This document shows positions 9,832 to 17,895 of a stretch of DNA of 48,258 nt, piece after piece. Source of the stretch: Frankiaceae bacterium (GTDB lineage Bacteria > Actinomycetota > Actinomycetes > JADGOV01); the NCBI GenBank assembly GCA_017882785.1, contig JADGOV010000010.1, positions 1-48,258 on the forward strand, in the 5' to 3' direction. The notes beneath the pieces were generated by a model that was not told where the DNA came from, made no database searches, and saw only the letters and a list, made by a program, of their open reading frames with translations. Position 1 is the first letter of the stretch; every line of letters starts with the position of its first letter. A program made the position numbers and the translations under genes.

Positions 9832-11142
9832 ATGGTCGGTCAGGACGAGGAGCGCCGCCCAGCCGCCGCCACGCTGGAGGACCCCAAGGTCCGGCAGAAC
9901 CGGTTGCGCGCGCAGGTCGAGATCATCCGCGTCGCGCTGCCCGACGCCGTGGCGTACAGCGGGAAATCCGACGACCCGGGTGACACGGAGTACATCTACC
10001 GTCGCGGCGTGCTGCTTGTCCGCGACACCGATCTGCCACGGGTACGGGACGCGCTGGGTGATCGTAGCGATGCCGTCGCCGACAGCATCATCGGCGGCGT
10101 CACCGCCTACCACCCGCCCGGCGGCAATGTGCAGGCCGCCCTGACCGTGCTGGACGCCCGACTGGGCGTCGGCGTCGCAACCCCGGACCACGTGCTGTGG
10201 ATTACCCCCGCCAGTTGCTGCCCGGCCACCGAACCGCTCCCTCCCGGCGGCCAGGATCCCGACCCAGGGATCAGCACCGACCCGGACTGCACCGGTGAGG
10301 GTGTCCGGGTCTGCGTCGTGGACACCGGCCTGGACCTGGGGCTCGTCGCCCTGCAGCCGTGGCTGCAGGGGGTGACCGGTGACCCGGAAGTGGTCAATCC
10401 CGCTGCGCTCGGCCACTACACCGGTCACGGCACGTTCGTCGCGGGAGTTGTCCGGGCGATGGCGCCGAAGGCTGAGGTGATCGTCAAGGGGTTCCTGCCC
10501 AACGGTGGGGCGGTGTATGAGTCCGCGATCGCGGCGAAGCTGGACAGTGCCATGGATGAGATGCCCGACATCATCAGTCTGTCGGCTGGATGCACGACGC
10601 GATACAACCTCAACCTCATGGGATTCGAGGTCTTCTATGAGAACCGGTTGCGGTTCTACAAGGGCACCGTTCTGGTCGCCGCCGCCGGCAACGACGGCAA
10701 TCGCGGGCCGTTCTGGCCGGCAACCTTCCCATGGACGATCTCTGTCGGCGCCCTCGACCAGACCGGGGTCCGGGCGAACTTCAGCAACTTCGGCAGCTGG
10801 GTGGATGTCTACGCCCGGGGCGTAGACATGGTGAACGCCTACCCGGTCGGTACGTATGCCTACACCGAGCCGCCGAATGTGGGTCTGACCTTCACCTCTG
10901 CGGGCCTCGCATCCTGGAGCGGCACCTCTTTCGCTACCCCCTTGGTCGCCGGCTTGATCGCCGCTCGGATGTCGAAGACCGGGGAGAGCGCGCAGCATGC
11001 CGCCGAGGCGCTGCTCCGGATCGCCAACCGGCAGGCTCGAGCGTTGGTCGGTCCGGTCCTCGAGCCGGGAGACGGGTGTCCACCAGAGGGCGGCTGCGGC
11101 TGCGGCTGCTGCGCGGGGGCCGCGGGCGACACCCCCTCGTAA
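9832..11142 (+). CDS. S8 family serine peptidase (subtilase), no evident signal peptide
   Basis: Triad motifs VCVVDTGLDLG (Asp codon 10321), HYTGHGTFVAGVV (His codon 10426), SWSGTSFATPLVAGLIAA (Ser codon 10927), oxyanion AAAGNDG; Cys-rich tail CPPEGGCGCGCC. Confidence 0.92.
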   Translation: MVGQDEERRPAAATLEDPKVRQNRLRAQVEIIRVALPDAVAYSGKSDDPGDTEYIYRRGVLLVRDTDLPRVRDALGDRSDAVADSIIGGVTAYHPPGGNVQAALTVLDARLGVGVATPDHVLWITPASCCPATEPLPPGGQDPDPGISTDPDCTGEGVRVCVVDTGLDLGLVALQPWLQGVTGDPEVVNPAALGHYTGHGTFVAGVVRAMAPKAEVIVKGFLPNGGAVYESAIAAKLDSAMDEMPDIISLSAGCTTRYNLNLMGFEVFYENRLRFYKGTVLVAAAGNDGNRGPFWPATFPWTISVGALDQTGVRANFSNFGSWVDVYARGVDMVNAYPVGTYAYTEPPNVGLTFTSAGLASWSGTSFATPLVAGLIAARMSKTGESAQHAAEALLRIANRQARALVGPVLEPGDGCPPEGGCGCGCCAGAAGDTPS

Positions 11143-11148
11143 CGTCGT

Positions 11149-11757
11149 ATGTCACCTCCGGCCACCGCTGACCTCTTTCGCCGCGCGGTCCTCGGCGACG
11201 CCGTCAGCTGGGAGGCGCTGGTCGAACGCTTCACCCCCTTGCTGTGGGCGGTGGCCCGCGAGTTGCGACTGGACACTGCGGACGCGGCGGATGCGGTGCA
11301 GACCGGCTGGCTGCGGTTGCTCGAGCAGCTGGACGCGATCAAGGACCCGGAGCACCTCGGAGGCTGGCTGGCGACAACCGTGCGTCGGGAGGGCCTTCGC
11401 CAGATCGCCCGCCTCGGGCGGGAGCGGCCCGGGGGCGTCGCGGAGATGAATGTTGTCGCGGAGATGAATGTTGAGGAGATGAATGTTGCTGTCCCGTACG
11501 GGCCGCCGCCGGAGTACCGGCTGCTGCGCGCCGAGCGTGACGATTTCCTGCGGCACGCGTTTCACCAGCTGCCGGAGCGCTGCCGCGTGCTTCTGCGGCT
11601 CCTGCTGACCGATCCGCCGTTGTCCTATGAAGACATCAGTGCCGCCCTGGGCCTGCCGATGGGCAGCATCGGCCCGAACCGCGGGCGATGCCTCGCACGT
11701 CTGCGCCGACTTGTGGACGATGGTGGTATCAGCGAGTCCGCTGGTGACTCTGTCTAG
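11149..11757 (+). CDS. ECF-like sigma-70 family RNA polymerase sigma factor
   Basis: Sigma2-like FTPLLWAVARELRLDTADAADAVQTGWLRLLEQL and sigma4-like QLPERCRVLLRLLLTDPPLSYEDISAALGLPMGSIGPNRGRCLARLRRL. Confidence 0.9.
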   Translation: MSPPATADLFRRAVLGDAVSWEALVERFTPLLWAVARELRLDTADAADAVQTGWLRLLEQLDAIKDPEHLGGWLATTVRREGLRQIARLGRERPGGVAEMNVVAEMNVEEMNVAVPYGPPPEYRLLRAERDDFLRHAFHQLPERCRVLLRLLLTDPPLSYEDISAALGLPMGSIGPNRGRCLARLRRLVDDGGISESAGDSV

Positions 11758-11779
11758 GTGATGAAGGAGGTGGGTCTGG

Positions 11780-12217
11780 ATGACCGACTCGGACGAGGTG
11801 CTGCTGGCCCGGCTTCGCCAGGCGGCAGTTGACGACCCACCCCCGCCGCTTGTGCTGGAAGCCGCCAAGGCGGCCTTCGTCATGCGGACCCTCGACGCCG
11901 AACTCGCCACGCTGATTGCCGACTCACGGGAGACCGTGGGGGCCGTCCGCGGTCCGGCGGACACCCGGCTGCTCGTTTTCGAGGCCGCCAGTCTGACCGT
12001 CGATCTACAGGTGACACCGCGCGGTGACCGGCGTCACCTCGTGGGCCAGGTAACACCGGCCGCGGGTCCCGCGTCGGTGGACACCCCCGGCGGTGTCCGC
12101 CCGCTGGAACTGGACAGCTATGGCCGCTTTGTCAGTGACGACGTGCCAGCCGGCCCGGTTCGACTGCGCTTCGGCACCGACGGTCGCCCCGTGGCGACCG
12201 CGTGGACCATGCTCTAG
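11780..12217 (+). CDS. Hypothetical protein: helical N-terminus + beta-rich C-terminus; candidate sigma partner
   Basis: 145 aa, perfect SD AAGGAGGT (11764-11771) 8 nt upstream of ATG, 22 bp after the sigma gene; LVLEAAKAAFVMRTLDAELATLIADS then LTVDLQVTPRGDRRHLVGQVTPA...YGRFVSDDVPAGPVRLRF. Confidence 0.8.
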   Translation: MTDSDEVLLARLRQAAVDDPPPPLVLEAAKAAFVMRTLDAELATLIADSRETVGAVRGPADTRLLVFEAASLTVDLQVTPRGDRRHLVGQVTPAAGPASVDTPGGVRPLELDSYGRFVSDDVPAGPVRLRFGTDGRPVATAWTML

Positions 12218-12356
12218 TCCCCGAAGCCGCCCAACCGAGGCTTTCGGCGGATGAGCCAACCTCCTCCGGCCGGGATCGGCGCCCCGCGCCCCTTACGCTG
12301 ATGGCGATGGAGGACCCTGCGAGTCACGGCCGACCCCGGTGGTCGATGGGCCCGCC

Positions 12357-13721
12357 ATGACCCAGGTCCTGTTGAGCATCGCCCTGGTCGGGCTCTTCAT
12401 CCTGACCGGCAGCCTGTTCGCGGCCACCGAGATGGCGCTCGTGTCATTGCGCGAGGGGCAGGTTCGCGGCCTCGCCCGAAGCGGGCGGCGCGGCCAACGG
12501 GTGGCCCGGCTCGCCGCCGATCCCAACCGCTTCCTCGCGACCGTCCAGATCGTGGTGACCCTCACCGGCTTCATGTCGGCGGCCTTCGGCGAGGCCACAC
12601 TCGCAGGTCGGCTCAAGCGCGTCCTGGCCGGGTACGACCTGCCCGGCGCGCTGGCCGACGTGCTGGCCACCGTCGTGATCACGCTGATCATCAGCTACTT
12701 CGCCATCGTCTTCGGCGAACTGGCGCCCAAGCGGATCGCCCTGCAGCGCGTCGAGGGTGTGGCGGTGGTGCTGGGGCCCGGACTGGACCGGGTGGCGACC
12801 GCGCTGAGACCGGCGATCTGGCTGCTCTCGCGGTCGACCAACGTCGTGGTCCGGCTGCTCGGCGTCGACCCGGGGGCCACCCGGGACGCCATCACCGAGG
12901 AGGAGCTGCGGTATCTGGTTGCGGCGCACGAATCCCTCAGTGCGGAGGAACGCACACTCATCGCCGAGGTGTTCCAGGCCGGCAAACGGCAGATCCGCGA
13001 GGTGATGATCCCGCGCACCGAGGTCGACTTCCTCGACGCCTCGCTGCCGGTCTCGGAGGCGGCTCCCCTCGTCGCCGCCTCGACCCGGTCCCGGTTTCCC
13101 ATCGAGCGCGGGAGCCATGATGAAATCGTCGGCTTCGTTCATGTCCGGGACCTGATGGGCGCCTTCTCTGCCGGCCCGGAGAGCACCACGGTCGGCGATC
13201 TGGCCCGGCAGGTGACGATGCTGCCGGACAGTCGTACGGTGCTCGACGCGATGTCGGATCTGCGGCGGGTCGGGCAGCACATCGCCGTCGTGGTCGACGA
13301 GTACGGCGGCACCGCGGGGATCGTCACGCTCGAGGACCTGATCGAGGAACTTGTCGGCGACATCCGGGACGAGTACGACGCCACCGGTCGCTCGGCGACG
13401 CATCTCTCGGGTGGCGAGGTCGAGGTGGACGGGCTGCTCAACCTGGACGAGTTCGCCGAGGCCACAGGGCGCAGGTTGCCCGACGGCCCGTACGAGACCG
13501 CGGCCGGCTACATCCTGACGACACTGGGGCGGGTACCGACGCTCGGCGATCGGGTGCCGGCCGAGGGCTGTGAGCTCATCGTCGCCGAGATGGACGGCAG
13601 GCGGGTGGCTCGCGTCCGGGTCCGCCCCGAGCCGGCCGATGGCCTGGCGCGCCCGGACTCGACGGCCGACCCGGCCGAGTCGCAGGCGTCATCGGAGCAG
13701 CCCGTACGGCTGGAACAATGA
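12357..13721 (+). CDS. CNNM/CorC-like (DUF21-CBS) hemolysin-family membrane protein
   Basis: N-terminal membrane domain ([19 protein letters not shown]), CBS region ([14 protein letters not shown]... [31 protein letters not shown]). Confidence 0.93.
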   Translation: MTQVLLSIALVGLFILTGSLFAATEMALVSLREGQVRGLARSGRRGQRVARLAADPNRFLATVQIVVTLTGFMSAAFGEATLAGRLKRVLAGYDLPGALADVLATVVITLIISYFAIVFGELAPKRIALQRVEGVAVVLGPGLDRVATALRPAIWLLSRSTNVVVRLLGVDPGATRDAITEEELRYLVAAHESLSAEERTLIAEVFQAGKRQIREVMIPRTEVDFLDASLPVSEAAPLVAASTRSRFPIERGSHDEIVGFVHVRDLMGAFSAGPESTTVGDLARQVTMLPDSRTVLDAMSDLRRVGQHIAVVVDEYGGTAGIVTLEDLIEELVGDIRDEYDATGRSATHLSGGEVEVDGLLNLDEFAEATGRRLPDGPYETAAGYILTTLGRVPTLGDRVPAEGCELIVAEMDGRRVARVRVRPEPADGLARPDSTADPAESQASSEQPVRLEQ

Positions 13722-13725
13722 CGGT

Positions 13726-14742
13726 GTGACGATCCTCCCACCCGGCCGGCCCCGCGTGCTCTCCGGCATCCAGCCCACCGGCAGCGGGTCGCACCTGGGC
13801 AACTACCTCGGCGCGGTGCGCCGTTGGGTGGCCATGCAGGACGGTTTCGACGCCTTCTACTTCATCCCGGACCTGCACGCCATCACGGTCCCGCAGGACC
13901 CGGCGACCCTGCGTCGGCGCACCCGGGAGGCCGTCGCCGAGTTGCTCGCGGCTGGCCTGGATCCCGAGCGCTGCACGGTGTTCGTGCAGAGCCAGGTCCC
14001 CGAGCACGCCCAGCTTGCCTGGGTGCTCGGGTGCATCACCGGCTACGGTGAGGCCAGCCGGATGACCCAGTTCAAGGACAAGAGCAACCGGGCGGAGTTG
14101 GGTCCCGCGACCGTGGGGCTGTTCACCTACCCGGTTCTGCAGGCCGCCGACATCCTGCTCTACCAGGCCGATCTCGTCCCCGTCGGCGACGACCAGCGCC
14201 AGCACCTGGAACTGACCCGGGATCTCGCGCAACGCTTCAACGCGCGATCCGGACCCACGTTCACCGTGCCGTCCGGGTACGTGGGGCAAGCCGGTGACCG
14301 GGTCATGGACCTGCAGGATCCCAGCCGCAAGATGAGCAAGTCGTTGCCGCCGGCCGGCACGATCTACCTTCAGGACGACCCCGCGGTCCTGGCCAAGAAG
14401 ATTCGCAGCGCGGTCACCGACGCCGGTCGCGAGGTACGGGCCGATCCAGCGGCCAAGCCGGGCATCACCAACCTGCTGATCATTCACGCGGCGCTCTCGG
14501 GGCGTTCCGTGGCCGACCTCGAGCAGGACTATGCCGGGCGCGGCTACGGCGACTTCAAGCGGGACCTGGCCGAAGTCGTCGTGGAGGCACTTACCCCGTT
14601 CCAGCGACGCCTGAGCGCGGTCCTCGGCGATCCGACCTACGTCGATCAGGCGTTGCGGCGGGGTCGGGAGAAGGCGTCGGAGGTGGCCGCCGGCACCCTC
14701 GCCGCGGTCCACAGCGCGGTCGGGTTTCTCCCGGCGACGTGA
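13726..14742 (+). CDS. trpS: Tryptophanyl-tRNA synthetase
   Basis: [60 protein letters not shown] (KMSKS). GTG start at 13726. Confidence 0.95.
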   Translation: MTILPPGRPRVLSGIQPTGSGSHLGNYLGAVRRWVAMQDGFDAFYFIPDLHAITVPQDPATLRRRTREAVAELLAAGLDPERCTVFVQSQVPEHAQLAWVLGCITGYGEASRMTQFKDKSNRAELGPATVGLFTYPVLQAADILLYQADLVPVGDDQRQHLELTRDLAQRFNARSGPTFTVPSGYVGQAGDRVMDLQDPSRKMSKSLPPAGTIYLQDDPAVLAKKIRSAVTDAGREVRADPAAKPGITNLLIIHAALSGRSVADLEQDYAGRGYGDFKRDLAEVVVEALTPFQRRLSAVLGDPTYVDQALRRGREKASEVAAGTLAAVHSAVGFLPAT

Positions 14743-14776
14743 GGACCACCGCCGGCCGGAGGGTTTCCCGGGGGCC

Positions 14777-15691
14777 ATGAGCCTGAAGACCCGGGCCTCG
14801 GAGACCTTCGCCCGGATCCGAGGCAGAGCGGGGTGGCTGGACCACGTCGTTCGCGCCGGGCAGCGCTACGGCGCCGACATGGGCAGCCAGTTGGCCGCGG
14901 CGATCACCTACTTCAGCTTCCTCTCGCTGTTTCCGCTGCTGCTGCTCACCGTGTCCGTCCTGGGCTTCGTCCTGGCCGGTCATCCCGATCTGGCCGCAAG
15001 GGTGATCAAGGGAATCAGCGACACCCTGCCCGGCCAGAGCAAGCAGATCGTCGACGGATTGATCAACTCCCGGCGGACCGTCGGCCTGATCGCGCTGCTC
15101 GGTCTGCTGTATTCAGGTCTGGGTTGGGTAGCCAACCTGCGGACAGCGATCCGCACCGTCTGGCACCACAGCGCTAGCGCTGGCAACATCATCACCTCCA
15201 AGTTGCACGACGTCGTCATCCTGCTCGGCCTCGGTCTGGCGCTGGCGATCTCGGTGGGGATCTCCGGCGTCGGCAGCGCCGCCACGTCCTGGGTGATCCG
15301 CGTGCTGCACGTCGGCAGCATCACCGGAGTCGGCGTGCTGACCCGGATCATCACGATCGGCATCGGGATGGTCGCCAACGTGGTGATCTTCCTGTGGTTG
15401 TTCGCCCGGCTACCGAGAGTGCAGACGCCATGGCGGCGCGTCTTCAAGGGGGTCGTCTTCGCCGCCGTCGGGTTCGAGATCCTCAAGCTCGGCGGCGCGT
15501 ACTACATAGCCCGTGTCACGCGGTCCGCCACCGCCGCCTACGGCACCCTGGGGGTCGTCATCGGTGCGCTGGTCTGGATCAACCTGGTCTGTCGCTTCGT
15601 GATCTTCTCTGCCGCCTGGACGGTGACCGCGCCCTACGACGACGATGTCGCCCCCTCGGGAACCGCCGACCTGGCCCCCCCGGCGAACTGA
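14777..15691 (+). CDS. YihY/BrkB family inner membrane protein
   Basis: GSQLAAAITYFSFLSLFPLLLLTVSVLGFVLAG...LLYSGLGWVANLRTAIRTVWH; multiple TM segments. Confidence 0.85.
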   Translation: MSLKTRASETFARIRGRAGWLDHVVRAGQRYGADMGSQLAAAITYFSFLSLFPLLLLTVSVLGFVLAGHPDLAARVIKGISDTLPGQSKQIVDGLINSRRTVGLIALLGLLYSGLGWVANLRTAIRTVWHHSASAGNIITSKLHDVVILLGLGLALAISVGISGVGSAATSWVIRVLHVGSITGVGVLTRIITIGIGMVANVVIFLWLFARLPRVQTPWRRVFKGVVFAAVGFEILKLGGAYYIARVTRSATAAYGTLGVVIGALVWINLVCRFVIFSAAWTVTAPYDDDVAPSGTADLAPPAN

Positions 15692-15714
15692 GCCCGGGGA
15701 TAGCCGGCGGCGCG

Positions 15715-16905
15715 TCATCCCGGGTCAGGCGACTCGGCGGTGCGTGCCCGCCCGAGGCGGCGGATCGCGATCCACACCAGGAGCGCGAGGAGGGCGCCGA
15801 TCGCCAGGGCGGGCAGCAGGAACGACGCTGGCCCGGCGTGCCGCCGGGTGGCCGGCGCAGCCCCACGAGCGGCGCTGGTCGCACCCGAGATCGCCGCGGG
15901 CGGCAGCGGGGCGACCAACCGCCCGACCGGGGTCACCCGCCCGTCTGCGGCGAACCCCCAGGTCAGCAGCGCGGCTGCCTCCTTCCACACCAGGGGATCG
16001 GCGTGCATCAAGGCGACGATCAGGGTGCGCCCGCCACGCCGAGCGGCCCCGACGAAGCTGGCCCGGGCGGCGTCGGTGTAGCCGTTCTTCACCCCCAACG
16101 CACCCGGAAAGTGGGTGAGCAGCTTGTCGTGCGTGGTGATCTGGAAGGTCTTGCCGTGCGGCGCCGGCATCCGCGCCGTGCGGATGGCCACGTAGTGCCG
16201 GAACGACGGCATCGCGAGGCCGGCGCGGCCCATCAGGGCGAGGTCGTAGGCCGAGCTCGTCTGACCTGCGACGTCCAAGCCGTGCACGGTGCGCGGCACC
16301 GTGTCCGAGGCCTGCAGCCGGTGAGCCTCCGCCCGCATGCGGCCCAGTGTGACGGGGAGGCCGCCGTCCGCATCAGCGAGCACGTCGGCCGCGTCATTGG
16401 CCGAGACGACGAGCAACGCGGTGAACAACTGGTCGACCCGCACCGATGATCCGGGGACGAGACCCACCTTCGTCCCGTCCACCATTTCCTCGGCGTTGGT
16501 GACACGGACCACCCGCCGGCTGGAGAGCCGGGGCAACAAGGTGAGCGCAGTGAGGATCTTCAGCGTCGATGCCGGCGCGAACCGGCCGTGCGGGTTGCGC
16601 GCCGCCAAGATCTCACCGGTATCCCCATCGGCGACCACCCAGGACGACGCGGTGATGGCCTTGGGCAGTGCCGCGGCACCGGGGGACACCACCACCGCGG
16701 TGCCGCCCAGCAGACGCCCGCCTACCGGCTCGGCGGCCACCGCGGGCGTCGGGTTGGCCACCGCGGGGTTGGCCACCGCAGGTGTCGGGTCGGCGATCGC
16801 AGGCAGGGCCGGCAGCGCCCCCCCGGCCACCAGGAGCAGCCCGCAAATCACGGCGGCCGCGACTCTGCTGAGGGGCCGACCCGCTCGACGGACGTGGTTG
16901 GGCAT
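15715..16905 (-). CDS. D-alanyl-D-alanine carboxypeptidase (PBP5-like)
   Basis: SxxK FAPASTLKILTALTL, SxN VVSANDAADVLA, KxG GVKNGYTDAARASFVGAA; signal peptide and C-terminal TM. Confidence 0.92.
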   Translation of the reverse strand: MPNHVRRAGRPLSRVAAAVICGLLLVAGGALPALPAIADPTPAVANPAVANPTPAVAAEPVGGRLLGGTAVVVSPGAAALPKAITASSWVVADGDTGEILAARNPHGRFAPASTLKILTALTLLPRLSSRRVVRVTNAEEMVDGTKVGLVPGSSVRVDQLFTALLVVSANDAADVLADADGGLPVTLGRMRAEAHRLQASDTVPRTVHGLDVAGQTSSAYDLALMGRAGLAMPSFRHYVAIRTARMPAPHGKTFQITTHDKLLTHFPGALGVKNGYTDAARASFVGAARRGGRTLIVALMHADPLVWKEAAALLTWGFAADGRVTPVGRLVAPLPPAAISGATSAARGAAPATRRHAGPASFLLPALAIGALLALLVWIAIRRLGRARTAESPDPG

Positions 16906-16940
16906 GATGATCAACAGGTTAACCCGAGGTAACCGGGCGC

Positions 16941-16956
16941 CGTGACGTTCATCACA
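16941..16956. promoter_or_regulatory. CRP/GlxR-like palindrome cGTGA-cgttca-TCACa
   Basis: CGTGACGTTCATCACA matches TGTGA-N6-TCACA with one mismatch; lies between divergent D,D-carboxypeptidase and sdh operon. Confidence 0.5.
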
Positions 16957-17096
16957 GTTCCGCCGAACGGCACAGTCGGAGGTGGCAAGCCTGACACCGC
17001 GACGTCACCCGGAACCAGGTCGTCACCGCAAAGTGGGCGGGCCATAGGATTCCCCCCGTAACCACGGTCAACCGCGGCACGACGAAACGGACGTAC

Positions 17097-17894
17097 ATGG
17101 CTACCCAGACGCCCACCGACCGGCCCACCAGCACGACCCGAGCGGCCATCGGTGCCCGCACACTGCGCCACGACTCCTACTGGGTCCAACCGGCATTGAC
17201 CGCCTTCGGCCTGCTGGCGTTCGTGGTGTATTCGACGTTCCGGGCCTTTCAGGGCAGAAACTTCTTCAGCGACCCGTACCTCTCCCCGTTCTACTCGCCG
17301 TGTCTCACCTCGTCCTGCGCGCCGGCGCCGCACATCTCGCTGCTGCCCACGTTCTGGATCATCACCCCGGCGATCTACATCGTGATCTTCCCACTGGGCT
17401 TCCGACTCACGTGCTACTACTACCGCAAGGCGTACTACCGCTCGTTCTGGCTGTCCCCACCGGCCTGCGCGGTTTCCGAGCCGCACGCGAAGTACACCGG
17501 CGAAACGCGCTTCCCACTCATTCTGCAGAACGTGCACCGTTACTTCTTCTACATCGCAGTGATCTTCTGCTTCATCCTGTCCTGGGACGCCATCGTCGCC
17601 TTCGACTTCGGAGGCAGCTTCGGGGTCGGCCTCGGCACTGCCTTCCTCGTGGTGAACGCTGCGCTGATCACGCTCTACACGATCTCCTGCCACTCCTGCC
17701 GACACATCACCGCCGGCCGGCTCAACCACTTCTCCAAACATCCTGTCCGGTACAAGGCGTGGACGGCGGTGTCCCGGCTCAACGAGAAGCACATGCAGCT
17801 GGCCTGGGCAAGCCTGATCTGGGTGGGACTCACCGATCTCTACATCGCGCTGGTCGCGGCCGGCGCGTTCACCGATCCGCACTGGGTGGCCTGA
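17097..17894 (+). CDS. Succinate dehydrogenase membrane anchor subunit (mycobacterial Sdh1-like)
   Basis: Polytopic 265 aa protein directly upstream of sdhA/sdhB; LQNVHRYFFYIAVIFCFIL, TISCHSCRHITAGRLNHF. Confidence 0.8.
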   Translation: MATQTPTDRPTSTTRAAIGARTLRHDSYWVQPALTAFGLLAFVVYSTFRAFQGRNFFSDPYLSPFYSPCLTSSCAPAPHISLLPTFWIITPAIYIVIFPLGFRLTCYYYRKAYYRSFWLSPPACAVSEPHAKYTGETRFPLILQNVHRYFFYIAVIFCFILSWDAIVAFDFGGSFGVGLGTAFLVVNAALITLYTISCHSCRHITAGRLNHFSKHPVRYKAWTAVSRLNEKHMQLAWASLIWVGLTDLYIALVAAGAFTDPHWVA

Positions 17895-17895
17895 G

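Noticed and set aside
7158-12217. Type III-E CRISPR (Craspase) locus
   Set aside because: TPR-CHAT and sigma are present, but no Cas7-11/gRAMP, Cas1/Cas2 or repeat-spacer array was seen in the window; only the analogy is retained.
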